Source: Collybiopsis luxurians FD-317 M1
Lineage: Eukaryota; Basidiomycota; Agaricomycetes; Agaricales; Omphalotaceae
NCBI GenBank assembly: GCA_000827265.1
Contig: KN834783.1
Coordinates: forward strand, 11,657-40,216
Direction: 5' to 3'
DNA: 28,560 bases
The first letter of the stretch is position 1. Each line of letters opens with the position of its first letter. Under the pieces are notes generated by a model. That model worked only from the letters and a program-made list of their open reading frames with translations, did no database searches and had not been told where the DNA came from. The position numbers and the translations under genes are program-made. Positions 9,469-19,513 of the stretch are shown in pieces.

Positions 9469-11432
9469 TCAAGCTCCGACATAAGGGCTATGTGTACTAG
9501 AAGTGAGCGATTGGCCCACGGTGGTCGTCGATGGACCAGAGCCCACCCGGGATGTCGACGGTATGTCAAGAACGAGTCGCTCGGAATCTGTAATCAAATT
9601 TTCCCAAGTAGATATGTCAACAACGGAGATGGATGGAGGAGATGGGCCTGGATCAGGAGAGATCGGGGTGGACTGTACTGGGCTAGCAAAGGAAAGGATT
9701 ACTTCCGGCGTTGAAACAAAATGAAATACCGGAGACGAAGTGATGATAGAACTGGTATGGGCTTCAGTGACTGGAGAAACCACGCTTGAAGGTATCTCAT
9801 CCGTAGTGGATAGCGGAGAAGTCTCTTCACGAATGGACAATAAAGGGGCTGAAGTGTAGCTAGAAACTGAAGTCAAAGTCAAAACTCCTAGCACTGATTG
9901 AAAGAACCGGGTCAGTTGTACAAGATCCAAAAGAGAGTGTGGCGTAGGGTCCGTCGCATTGAGTTGTTCAGCGATTGCGATGACCATCAAAATTGTTCCC
10001 AGAAGAGCAAGGAAGTTATGCCCTACTGCGAGAAAGGATAGAATCTGTGAAAAAATTTGAGATCACAAAAACTTCGAAGAAGAATATTCTAATACCATTC
10101 CCCTTGGCCTCAGCAGGAAGAATCTTTGAGGACGTTCAATATTTCTATCCATACGACCTTGAGTCCAAATTCGAACTTTGCTCCGCTCTGGTCCATTGCT
10201 ATCACCGGTAGCGATCATATGAGATTTTCCGGGGAGGTGAATGTACGTCTGGTGAATGAGGTCAGAATCCACTCAATTTTTGGAAGCTGAATTACTTTAC
10301 CATCGCGGTTACCCATGTCTGATCTGAAGAAACTTAGACAATGAATGAAGGCTCGACGACTAACTTACCTCCGCCATGTTTCAGCAATTGAACACGGACG
10401 CCTTCCTTAGCATTGAATAATACTGCGTAACCCTTTGTAGATCCCATGATTACCTCCCGACCCTTGTTGATGAAAAAAACAGGCAGAGGAACATTTGACC
10501 GCCGAGGCTGGGGCTCCAGTGAGGAGCTCATCTTTTTCGGCTTCCCTGCAATGATCTTGAACCAGTCTAAACCAGTCCGAATGTTTGTAGTCACTGCAAC
10601 TGTTCCGTCTGGAGAGACTGAGAAGCATCCTCTGTCATCTTGGTTAGATATGACTACACAATCAGTTTGAAACATTACAGTTACATTTTCTCTCCCAAAG
10701 GCAGAATCTGAGTATGTTTGCCAGTATTGAAGTTGTATTTCCTATGTTCGAAGTCAGAAATATCCTCAACGAAGCAGCTTGCAACATACCAAAGGCTGTG
10801 GTGAAGGTATGCAATGATACACTCTTTCTCACCTTCTATGAAGTGTGCACCGGTAGCGATTATGGCAGGCTCTCCAAGAAAATCTGCCTCTCCAAAAGTA
10901 GGCCACGGTAGTTCATCAGCAAAATACCATTGTTCGGAGGCTGAGAAAGAATATTTACGGTGATCATTTAGTCGTAAGAGGAAGACTGTACCGTTTTGTT
11001 TGATGATACCAACATCTGCACCCGCGCACACAAGAAGCTGGCTACCAGAAGGACTGACCTCTATGGAGGTGATATAAGAGTAGAAGTTGTGAATGATTTC
11101 TTTTCGTGGCTTCACAAACCATTGCTAGAATTATTTTCATTGAACCATAATGGTTTTGTATTTCTATGAGAGTAACGTACTCTGATTGCAGAAAACATCA
11201 TTAATTCGCCATCCATTGTTCCAGCAAAGAGGGTGCGATCCTTCCAAATTACAACAGTGAACTCACAATCGCCTTTCCATTCCCAGATAGGGGAGAATTT
11301 TTGAGTGTGGAAGATGCGAACAAAGCTGTCATTACCGGCACTAGCTAGAAACTCTCCATCCTTGGAGAATGCGAGTGCATTAATGCTCCCTGCTAAAGGG
11401 ATAGTCGCTAATTGTGTGTACGCCAGATTCAT
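9469..11432 (-). CDS. WD40-type beta-propeller protein with C-terminal membrane helix and Ser/Thr tail
   Basis: Seven exons (minus): 11432-11181, 11124-10790, 10741-10685, 10631-10369, 10323-10301, 10248-10096, 10044-9469; all six introns (45-56 nt) restore frame; 552 aa. The N-terminal ~360 residues form WD40-like blades: GSINALAFSKDGEFLASAG (15-33), then SYITSIEVSPSGSQLLVCAG, CFSVSPDGTVAVTTN and HMIATGDSNG. Residues 362-386 (starting ILSFLAVGHNFLALLG) form a transmembrane helix, and the last ~150 residues are rich in Ser, Thr and Pro, suggesting a glycosylatable or flexible tail. This propeller-plus-anchor layout occurs in agaricomycetes, and the propeller presumably faces the cytosol. The fifth exon is only 23 nt; the third intron has a clear CTAAC branch site. 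Function unknown. Confidence 0.8.
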
Positions 11433-11731
11433 GAGGTAAGTTTGTGAATCTGACTGCCGACATGACAGGGTTTTTACACATACACATGGCTCACATGAGG
11501 CTGGTCAAAAGGTCGAAACATTCGCTACCAATAGGGATCAGAGATCTTCATGTTGAATCATGATTCGTGGTAGTTCAGGCAGGAGAGACCTAGAAAAGCT
11601 TCATACGAGTGAAGTGATAATATTGCTATTCTCGTGTTGATTGAAAGACTATCTACCCACGTACTAAATGCCTCAAACGCTGTTTGGTGTGAACATGATT
11701 TTTGACATTGATTATGAACCTAGCACGAACG

Positions 11732-12365
11732 TCAGAACTGAGACCCTATCGCAATGAGGCAGCCATCATACGCAGTAAGAACTCGGGCAAGAACACCATC
11801 AGGTAAATCAGGCTGCTTGTTCAAGAATCGTTCCGGATCCGTTTTAGCCAGGAAGCACAATCCAATATCCCCTTTGAACTCCAGTTTGCAGCCTACCGAT
11901 GCAATCGACATATTATATTCCGGTAGCGCTGGGTCATACGTTCCCGAAACCACATATCGTCGACCCTCAACTATGACAAGTGTAGTATAGATATTATCTC
12001 CCTGAAAATCCCAGGCAAATCGTTCCCGGAAGTCGATCCAACGATGGTTAATGTTTGTGGACAAGGCGGATGGGCTGGTGTTATCCGACAAAAACAATGT
12101 TTTCTGTGGAATGGCAAACTCCAATCTGAAGTAAAGCCCAAACGTATGCCCAGGAACCTGGAATGGGGGTCATAAGAATTTCAAATTGCAATATTGCAAG
12201 ACTCACAGTATTGAGATCGGAAGGTACTATCATACCATTAAACAGATAGCTGGGCAGTCGCGACTCTGAAGGAGAGAGACATCTGTAGGGTTGTTTGGGG
12301 GGCATTTCCTCAGGGACAGAAAGAGAGATTGAAGACGAAGGGGTCGTGTGGAAAATTTTGTACAA
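11732..12365 (-). CDS. Unknown 194-aa protein, paralogue B
   Basis: Exons (minus) 12365-12207 and 12157-11732, with one 49-nt intron; 194 aa, exactly as long as paralogue A although the N-terminal parts differ in length and sequence. Shared blocks are TFGLYF right after the intron, IYTTLVIVEGRRYVVSGTY, GCKLEFKGD and a final ARVLTAY helix. The N-terminus (SSSISLSVPEEMPP) is proline- and serine-rich and unrelated to that of A. The ATG at 12365 is the first in the frame; an in-frame ATG at codon 21 is an alternative. The gene lies head-to-tail with the membrane WD40 gene, whose start is 299 bp downstream. Family and function are unknown. Confidence 0.75.
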
Positions 12366-13119
12366 GTCGGATGCTTCGAATTCGCATCATGTTGGCGTAG
12401 TGTTTAGATCATTGATCGGGGAATGGTTCACGTAATCTCAGGCACCCGATCTTTCCAGATTTCAATTAGTGGCGATGATGACAGCAGAGAGATAAGGTTC
12501 ACCGGAAGCACGCAAATGCGCATATCTGTCGCTTAGACCTTTTCAACGCCAAACTCTACCCATAATCTGCTCAGGAAAAGTTTACATTGTAATATTTCAG
12601 CATGATAGTATCAAATTGTAAGCACACATTTGATAGCGCTACGGACTTTTTTTAGTCCTTGTGTCCTGTGTGATAACAAAGTCAGTCTTCGAATTCTCGC
12701 TTCATGGAACCTTGGGGGAATCAATGGAACGTTGTGGTGACTCGGGAGCTTTACAAAAACTGCGGAAATAATTTGCTTAGATTGGTTTTATTGTGCGAGA
12801 AGCAGCAATTTGTTGGCTGTCTTGGAGCTGATGGATAAACAGATGAGATGATTATTTCCAAAATTGATGATTATAATCACCGCCGACCAGTCTAGTGGCA
12901 AATTGTTATTCCATGAGTAAGCCCATTTTCCAAGGAGTTTCGGATTTGTTACCATGAGGTTGGAACACTACAAATGGCATTAAGATCAGACCCCAGAATA
13001 ATGAATCGCACGACGGTCATGGAGGAATGACCCCTGTAACTCCAAGAAATGTCTCTGATTTATGCAAAGCCTCTAAGCAATGTATTTTCGAAGGAATTTT
13101 TATCTTCAGCTTGTATTCC
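12366..13119. other. Divergent intergenic region, nothing recognised
   Basis: This is the 5' flank of paralogue B and of the 564-aa gene. An in-frame ATG at 13027 could extend the latter by 31 codons. No repeat, RNA gene or mobile element was seen. Confidence 0.45.
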
Positions 13120-15068
13120 ATGGCTGACCTTGACAAGGAGAATCAGCCTTCAAGATCCTCTGATATTGATGTCCATATGTCTGATAGCTCTCCCAGATCG
13201 GCTTCCCCGTCTGGCTATGTCACTGCTCCGCAAATTCAGCATGGTGATACTGGTCATCCACTCCCGCCTACGCCACGCACACCTGAGACAATGGGTTCGT
13301 CTCTAGCTGACCTCCAGACCACACCAAGGGCACGAGTTCCATTGCCTCAGGTAGGTGATATGTAACATGAACTGCTTGTGAAGATTGCATTTATTGTAGA
13401 CATCACCTACATTACCGCCTACCAAGAAACGAAGAGGTGACCAGAGTACTCCCTCGAGCTCATCTTCAAAAACATTTCAGAGGGGTTCCTCGACGACTTC
13501 TTCCACGGGCGACATGGATGAGGTTAAGTTCATTTTACTACTCAATCTACCTGATTTCTGATGCTTTCGTCATTAGGATCCATTACAATACCTTATATCT
13601 GGCATGGAAAATCTTATTGACCGGATGAATTCCTCACTTTTGAAGCAGCAACAGACACTGGATAGTGTCCAAAAGCACCTTGACTGGAATACCACTGCAC
13701 TCACCTACAACTCGCAAGTATTAGATCGTCTCACCACAGTAATTGATTCAAATTTTTCTTCGCAGACCAAAGGACACCATCCAACACAAAGGGATCAGCG
13801 GGATCATGCAGCGTCGGGATCTTCAGCTTGGAAGAAGGAGAAAGGAAAAGGACGAGCAAAAGATCAAGACCAAATGGAAGTTGATGAAGTGCAAGAAGCG
13901 CTATCCACTGCTGGGAGATCAAGTGAGGGGGAAGGAGATGCGGATGGATCGGACGATGACAGTTTTCCAATTGTCGGGAGGAAACAAAAAAAGTATAAAT
14001 CCCGGGCAATTAAGCATGAGGCGCGGGCTTCGCTGGACAAAAAGGTGAGCACACAATTGCTGTAGGCTGGGTGCATGCTCACAATCTCAAATAGGCAATG
14101 ATCAGACAATGGCTGAAGGAAATTTTGGGGGATATAGATCTACTTGAAAGCAAGGTTACTGTGGAGGAAGCAACAGAGTTTGCCAGGGTATTTGCTAAAC
14201 ACCCTTTAGAATGTCCTTGCACGCAGGAAGATTTTCGGTATTTTCTTGCTGGAGGCCCGAGATCAGCTTGGAACATAGGGGCGTCTTATGTCTTTTTGGA
14301 CATCCTTGAGACAAAACGTCTCTTCGTGACGGATGACCCAGAACTTCGAGAGGAAATCTGCGAAGGGTTCCTTTTAAGAATGAAGTCTCTTCGTCAGGAT
14401 TTTCTCAGGAATTCCAAACCTACCGATATCCAGGAGATGAAGAAAGCTTACAAAAGAAAATGGCAGCGAAAATACACAGTAAGATCACATTTTCTGTGCT
14501 CATATAGATACACTCACTGTAGTCTTTAGCTCTTTCACCAACGGCGGGAAGTTGTAACGACACTTCCAGGCTTCGAGACTTTTGTGCCGTACTTGGATCA
14601 ATTAGGCATTGATGGTATGTCGAGTGATGAGTCTGACATGAGCATGGCTAGGCCTCGGCTTCAGTTTCTGAGACTATTTCCGAGATGGAGTAGCGAGGAG
14701 TTGCGTGAATATATCAGAAAATTGGATCTCTTACACCTTGAAAGTCGACTTCGCAGAGACGGCCTCATTGGTGATCACTTTGGACAAGGAGCACCTCCCC
14801 GTCTTCGAGTGCCTCACTCAGAAATCAGCAAAAGCTCCAATTACATCAAAGGACTCCCCCGAAACTTCTACGATGCAGGATGGTTGGAGGAACAAGAGCC
14901 CGGATGGATTCGAGGCGGTAGAGGTTTGGTCAATGTTGTCATCTGTCCACAACCTAAATTCAAGTTGGTATTTCCAGTCGACCTCGAAAAGTGGGTGACT
15001 TGTTCAATTTTCGCGCCTTGACTTATCAATTCCGATGCAGCGTACTGAAGAAACGTGGATATCTATGA
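13120..15068 (+). CDS. Hypothetical 564-aa protein, disordered N-terminus plus globular C-terminal domain
   Basis: Six exons: 13120-13350, 13400-13522, 13577-14044, 14095-14478, 14530-14990, 15041-15068; introns of 49-54 nt; all phases agree; 564 aa. The start MADLDKENQ is preferred over the in-frame ATG at 13027 because it begins the low-complexity acidic/Ser-Pro segment cleanly. Residues 1-118 are disordered with a basic PPTKKRRGD cluster (possible nuclear signal). Residues ~119-165 form a coiled coil (MENLIDRMNSSLLKQQQTLD). A Lys/Asp-rich linker (KKEKGKGRAK, GRKQKKYKSR) follows. Residues ~275-560 form a globular domain with CPCTQEDFRYFLAGGPRSAW, LFPRWSSEELREYIRKLD and the closing VNVVICPQPKF. 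I do not recognise the domain. No catalytic motif is evident; a chromatin or transposon-derived origin is possible but not shown. Confidence 0.75.
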
Positions 15069-15652
15069 GGAAGTGAAGAGCCTTGTTTAGTTGTATAGTA
15101 TGGGTACGCTTTATCCGTCAACTTTATCTCTTGTGAAATCAAATTGTAGCATGGGCAGTTTCGCGGACGTGGTCAAGTTCGTTTCAGACAGAATATCAAT
15201 GGAATTCGAGCGAGTTCGCATTTGAGGATATCAGGCCGTTAGATTCAGGCGCGGCCGAGGATTCATCATACCTACACAGGCAATGATCGTGGATGCAGGG
15301 TTTGAATATGTATACTAGACTGAAGCTACGGCAGAGTCCAGTTGGTACAAATCAAAGCAATGTACGACGTTCGAATCTCGTTGATTCATGTCCTTTACTT
15401 TTCAGTTGAGATATCATATTAATATTAATATTATCATACATACGATATTTACAAACGAGAGCAAGATACATCGCACCCAGTAACAATAACCATCGAGAAA
15501 ATGGGTCCCATTGTACTTTTATGGCTCTCAATCTCAATATGAAATGATAGATATGCCTACTAGGTCAATGGAATTTCCCGAGACATGAGAGGTTGAATAC
15601 GTGGCTGGCTCGACGGTTCACCTGAGGAGAAAGATCTAACCTTTGTGGAAGA
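15069..15652. other. Convergent intergenic region with AT-rich patch
   Basis: This lies between the 3' end of the 564-aa gene and the decayed membrane gene. It includes a short TATTAATATTAATATT stretch near 15416-15433. No gene is supported. Confidence 0.45.
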
Positions 15653-16642
15653 TTAGCTGACTGATATATTCAAAGCTATACATTGACTTACATTAAACTG
15701 ATCGACGTGGCATGAAAAACTCATGGTATATACTTACCGATTAAAGTGTTTTGCGGCGATAACGAAGCATGTTGGAAGAGATGACCAATCCGGCTAATGA
15801 AATTTGGTGGCTGACTGTAAGTCACAAGTTGGGCTAGATATGGCAATCGTATGGACCCCACAGTGAGCAGCAATCTGTCTGTCAAAGTTGACATTGATGG
15901 AAAATTTAGCCAAGAGCTTTCGAGGCTTTCTCCATTCCCATTTGGCATACTTTTGAGCAATCTCAACAGTTCATAACTGGGCTCTGGCATCGGTGTGACC
16001 CTTCGTTATTTTCCAGGATTCCATATCCTGCTACAATCAAGCCAACGATGATTGGTCCCCATACACCAGCATACATTCGGCAGGAATGTCAGTGCCTCAT
16101 TAACTCCAGAAAAGAAAACCATTTTAAGTACTTACAGCCATGCATAGCTAATGGCAACATCCAGATAAATGAGGTAAAGTCAAGAATGGAGTCCGAGTAT
16201 ACAAACCGTTTAACGTTGAACATATCACACAGGTATCACGAGGTTGTCACGAGAAGCGCGAGCACTTACGCGGCTTGTTCGAATTCTCTCTTGGACTGGC
16301 AGTCAACCGAGACAATTACTTTCTCCAGGCCTCGACTAGGCATGGATTTGTTTGTAGATATATATAGGTAAGTGTCCTGGATTCTGGGATTATGGCTCCA
16401 CATCCTGACCTTGACAGTGATGGAAGTAATCATGCAAAGCGCGTGAATTCGGCTTGAGCCTCTCAGCTCAGCAGTATGGATATATAATCCAACTCCAATC
16501 TCAAAATGACTGAGCGTGTATCTTCCAAATTTCTGGTGGAGCACTGATATCCGCATCGGGGTATGAATATAATCATTGAGTATATTGTTGTCCTCGGGAA
16601 AGTGTCGATGCTAACCACAAGCATGTTCCACACGAGGCTCAT
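15653..16642 (-). pseudogene. Decayed membrane-protein gene
   Basis: The minus strand encodes recognisable protein pieces that do not join. One piece (SILDFTSFIWMLPLAMHG, about 16187-16134) is hydrophobic and ends at a perfect donor (GTAAGTACTT). The next (YAGVWGPIIVGLIVAGYGIL, about 16062-16003) is a membrane helix, but no AG acceptor stands before it. Directly after it the frame shifts by one base within a GGG run, and the following piece begins at MPEPSYELLRLLKSMPNG (15990). That last piece splices normally (15738 to 15675, 62-nt intron) to a stop at 15653. A further upstream donor (GTAAGTGC, about 16278) likewise lacks a usable acceptor. Two lost acceptors and one frameshift make a pseudogene the best reading. 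The 5' end is uncertain and the family is not recognised. Confidence 0.55.
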
Positions 16643-16684
16643 AAAGTTCTTTAAAAATGGGAACTCAAGAAGCCCTGATTTTCT

Positions 16685-16986
16685 ATGTCTACTCCAGACG
16701 ACCAGGTAGGTTTTGTAAACAGGCCAAATAAACTAAGTTCATATTTTGCTAGATGAATATTGATGGGACCGACAGCAATGAAGTCTTTGCAACCGTAAGG
16801 GCAAGACAAGACTCAACGGAACCTGAAAATAGAGGTGCATTTCCAGTTGAAGTATCTGAATCAAACGCTAATCCACTTCAGAAAATCCTACAGCCTATTT
16901 TGCAGAGCTTCCTCCTGTTGCTGATCGCCTTGCGCATTTTCACGATGCTGTTGGGACTGCACAAAGGTGGCAAACGAGCTCTATAA
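16685..16986 (+). CDS. Short single-helix membrane protein or 5' part of the next locus
   Basis: Exon 1 is 16685-16705 (MSTPDDQ) and exon 2 is 16753-16986 after a 47-nt GT-AG intron; 84 aa. The first half is acidic and hydrophilic; residues ~55-75 (LQSFLLLLIALRIFTMLLGL) form one transmembrane helix followed by the basic KGGKR. The next open frame (17035) is in the same frame and also membranous, separated by three stops within 48 nt. No GT-AG pair that I could find joins them in frame. Either these are two genes, or one gene disrupted at 16984-17034. It starts 43 bp from, and points away from, the decayed membrane gene. Confidence 0.45.
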
Positions 16987-17034
16987 ACCCTCTTACTCCA
17001 TGTCCGCAGCATGGAGTGGTAATTCAAGCTCTAG

Positions 17035-17615
17035 ATGAGCCCGAAGAAGTCGATCCTCCATCTGGTGCTCTCTCCGGCTCTCCAGCTCATCACTCCTCTC
17101 TTCATACTGGTCAAGCTGTACATGCTGGTAATACTGACATCCCGGAAGATCGTAATCACACTGAAGGGGCTCGGAATATTATTGTACGTGCTCACACTTG
17201 ATTTGTTCCAACATACTGATTTGAATCAGAATATTCCAATTCCGGCTCAACTTGATACCACGATCTATATACTAGGGGTTAGCACTGCAGCAGTCGGGTC
17301 TGGACTCGTTATTGTCGAATCTTTCTTCGCATACCCCCGATTTACTTTCCTTCTGCTTGTGGCTACCTCGGGGATCCTCTTCGCTCAGCGGGTCATACAT
17401 ATTCATCAAGAAGGTGGTCTTACCCTTGTGAGTCTTGACTTGTTAATGCATGATTCTAAATAATGTGTGTACAGGAGTTGAATATACCCCCAAATTTGGA
17501 AGAGGGTTTCCACATCTTGGGTCTGATTACGCTGACAGTGATGCTTTCATCCCTGTTCACAGGCCACATCATTGGGATCGTACTTCTGATTATTGTTACT
17601 TCCTTCTTTGTATAG
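17035..17615 (+). CDS. Multi-pass membrane protein, unknown
   Basis: Exons 17035-17427 and 17475-17615, with a 47-nt intron; 177 aa from the ATG at 17035. The base stretch before that ATG (CTCTAG) also fits an acceptor, so the start may be an internal exon of a larger gene beginning at 16685. About five hydrophobic segments are visible: LSPALQLITPLFILVKLYML, then LKGLGILLYVLTLDLF, IYILGVSTAAVGSGLVIVES, FTFLLLVATSGILF and a last pair ending ... GIVLLIIVTSFFV. No transporter signature is recognised. A hydrophilic frame overlaps it on the same strand up to 17201 and is considered a shadow. Confidence 0.5.
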
Positions 17616-18036
17616 ATATCTTCCTTCAATTCAGATATTTTTGTATTTTTTTTTTTTTGGATATACTCAGCTTGAGGTGTGAAAATTGATCAGCCTGGCA
17701 TCTTCCGTTATATCAAAGTGGACAATTTGCCAACTCGAACGCCTTCCAATCAGGGTCTTCTGGAGTTCTGGAGTTCTGGTATGTATTTACACATTTTCAT
17801 TATTGATTTGCCGCGGGCATGTTCGAAAAGCATTTGGTTTCACAATTGGCATGATTATTCCATCACATTGCATCACTTATCAGGAAGAGGTCCCATGCAT
17901 GCTACATGAATACGTACCTTCGACAGAATTTCTGCCGATATTTTCCTTATGATATTTAGATGCAGGCACTTATTTATGTTCATTTGACCGCTTCACATTG
18001 TGCAAACCACTGTCGTATTGACTTTCGTTGCTCCAA
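17616..18036. other. Intergenic with poly-T tract and possible exon remnants
   Basis: A run of 14 T lies at 17646-17659 and a small direct repeat (TGGAGTTC twice) near 17760-17775. A weakly hydrophobic 88-codon frame at 17686-17952 contains a donor-like GTATGT and an acceptor at about 17882 but has no clear start. It could be a remnant of the preceding membrane gene. Confidence 0.35.
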
Positions 18037-19461
18037 ATGTTGCAGGTTTCCTTGAGGTGAGTTTACTTACAACGGTCTGTGTATTCATTATTCAGTGGTG
18101 ATGTTTTGGTAGTCCGCTTCCTGATTTAACCTTTCAAATACTCAGTTACTTCTCGCCTGCAGACCTCGCTAACTACGCGAAAGTTAGCCACACTAGTCAG
18201 GCTGAAAGTATACAGTTCTCTCAGGTGGCTTACAGTGTATCTCAAGTTCTCTCCCGCTTCTTCAACGCGGATGAGATAACTCAGTTTCGCGTAATCCAGG
18301 CTCTCACTGGGTTATTGATTTCCGGTTCCATTGCGCTACAATTTCTTCAGCGGGAATCATATCCTGGTTCTGATCTTGACCTATATGTTGAACATTGCTT
18401 TGCCCGCATCGTCGGTCATTTTCTCATGTCTTTACAGTATGTTTTTCACCCCCGGACTGCCCAGGATAGCAACTTCGATATTGCCATTACATCCATCAGG
18501 CTCAGCGGAGTTGAGGCCAATCCTTTACACCAATATCCTGCTTTTCATATCGCCGGGGTGTATGATTTTACAAAAGGCAATGATCAAAGGATTCAACTAA
18601 TCACTGCAGTCTTTTCGCCGCTTGACATAATTTTGAACTTCCATTCTAGTATGTGTAAAAACTTCAGTTTCCATTTCAGTCCGTCTAACATTTGTCTAGC
18701 TGTTGTCATGAATATTATATCCCATTCACATGCTTATTCCCTCTATCCATACGCAACATTTGAGGAAAATATCTCCCTTATCTGCTCCACAAATGAGGGT
18801 CCTGACCGGGACCAATCTTTACAAAAGTACATTGATAGAGGTTGGACTATGATTGATGGACTGGGAGAATTATGGGGCCAGTACACAGATGATCAGCCTG
18901 CTTGTTTCAACCCTGAAGACTGACTAGCCATGTTCCAAATCGGGGAGGAACGCAGGCTGGGAGACCAGTACACCTGGACTCTACCTCTTACGCCCATCAC
19001 GGAGCCTCAAGATATTGCGCGGGAGCATCCGTGGGCTTTTGCGCAGCAGCTTCCAATCCTCCCTCCTCTTCTTGTTCAGGAGAGATCTCTCGCCCTACGA
19101 CTTATCGAATCCAACTGCTGGACAACTGAAAATCTTTCAGATCAGGATGACAAGTCTACTGCCTTTCCAATGCGGCCTGATCCTGTTGTGGTCATGGTCT
19201 ATGAGATTTGGGACCAACCAACCAATCTACATACATATTGTGTGCTCGAGCGAATACTCAAACATCTTGACTGGGAATACCCCATAGGTCAAACGATCCC
19301 TAGGTTTCATGGATATTTGGAGCCTAGTGGTGGTCAGTATACATTGCCATTCGATTTGCCAATGTAAGTCAGTATATCATGGGTCTTTGAGATGAAACTG
19401 ACAATCTCACAGCAAAGACGTGAATCATCATAACTCGGTCATGGATTTATTCAATGTTTAA
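18037..19461 (+). CDS. F-box protein with nucleotidyltransferase-like fold, interrupted by in-frame TGA CTA
   Basis: Exons 18037-18056, 18113-18648, 18700-19363, 19413-19461; introns 56, 51 and 49 nt; 422 codons. The ATG of a 20-nt first exon gives MLQVSLS before the F-box (LPDLTFQILSYFSPADLANY, residues ~9-28). The nucleotidyltransferase-type signature follows: Gly78-Ser79 then Asp94-Leu-Asp96. A later LDIIL may hold a third acidic residue. Codon 260 is TGA (18921-18923) followed by CTA G, with coding continuing in the same frame for 162 more codons across a further intron (RRLGDQYTWTLPL and ITEPQDIAREHPWAF). F-box proteins recruit substrates to SCF ubiquitin ligases; the transferase-like fold may be catalytic or a binding module. 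Either the TGA is read through, giving short (259 aa) and long forms, or the gene is freshly disrupted. The 51-nt intron has no stop and a length divisible by three. Confidence 0.75.
18921..18927 (+). promoter_or_regulatory. Stop-codon readthrough motif TGA CTA G
   Basis: The in-frame stop of the F-box/nucleotidyltransferase gene is TGA followed directly by CTA G. UGA-CUA is the established high-readthrough context in animals and fungi, known for example from hidden C-terminal extensions of glycolytic enzymes in Ustilago and Aspergillus. The downstream frame is open and conserved-looking. Readthrough here is inferred, not shown. Confidence 0.5.
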
Positions 19462-19513
19462 ACACATTTCCTTGTCCAAAATATGTGTATCGTAGCTGAC
19501 TATAGACAAACCT

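Noticed and set aside
15360..15385. GTTCGAATC resembling a tRNA B box
   Set aside because: The flanking bases do not pair into a T-stem and no acceptor or anticodon arm is found.
16870..17201. Hydrophilic ~107-codon frame overlapping the membrane ORFs
   Set aside because: It lacks an ATG and overlaps a frame with convincing transmembrane helices, though its openness is odd and the locus is unresolved.
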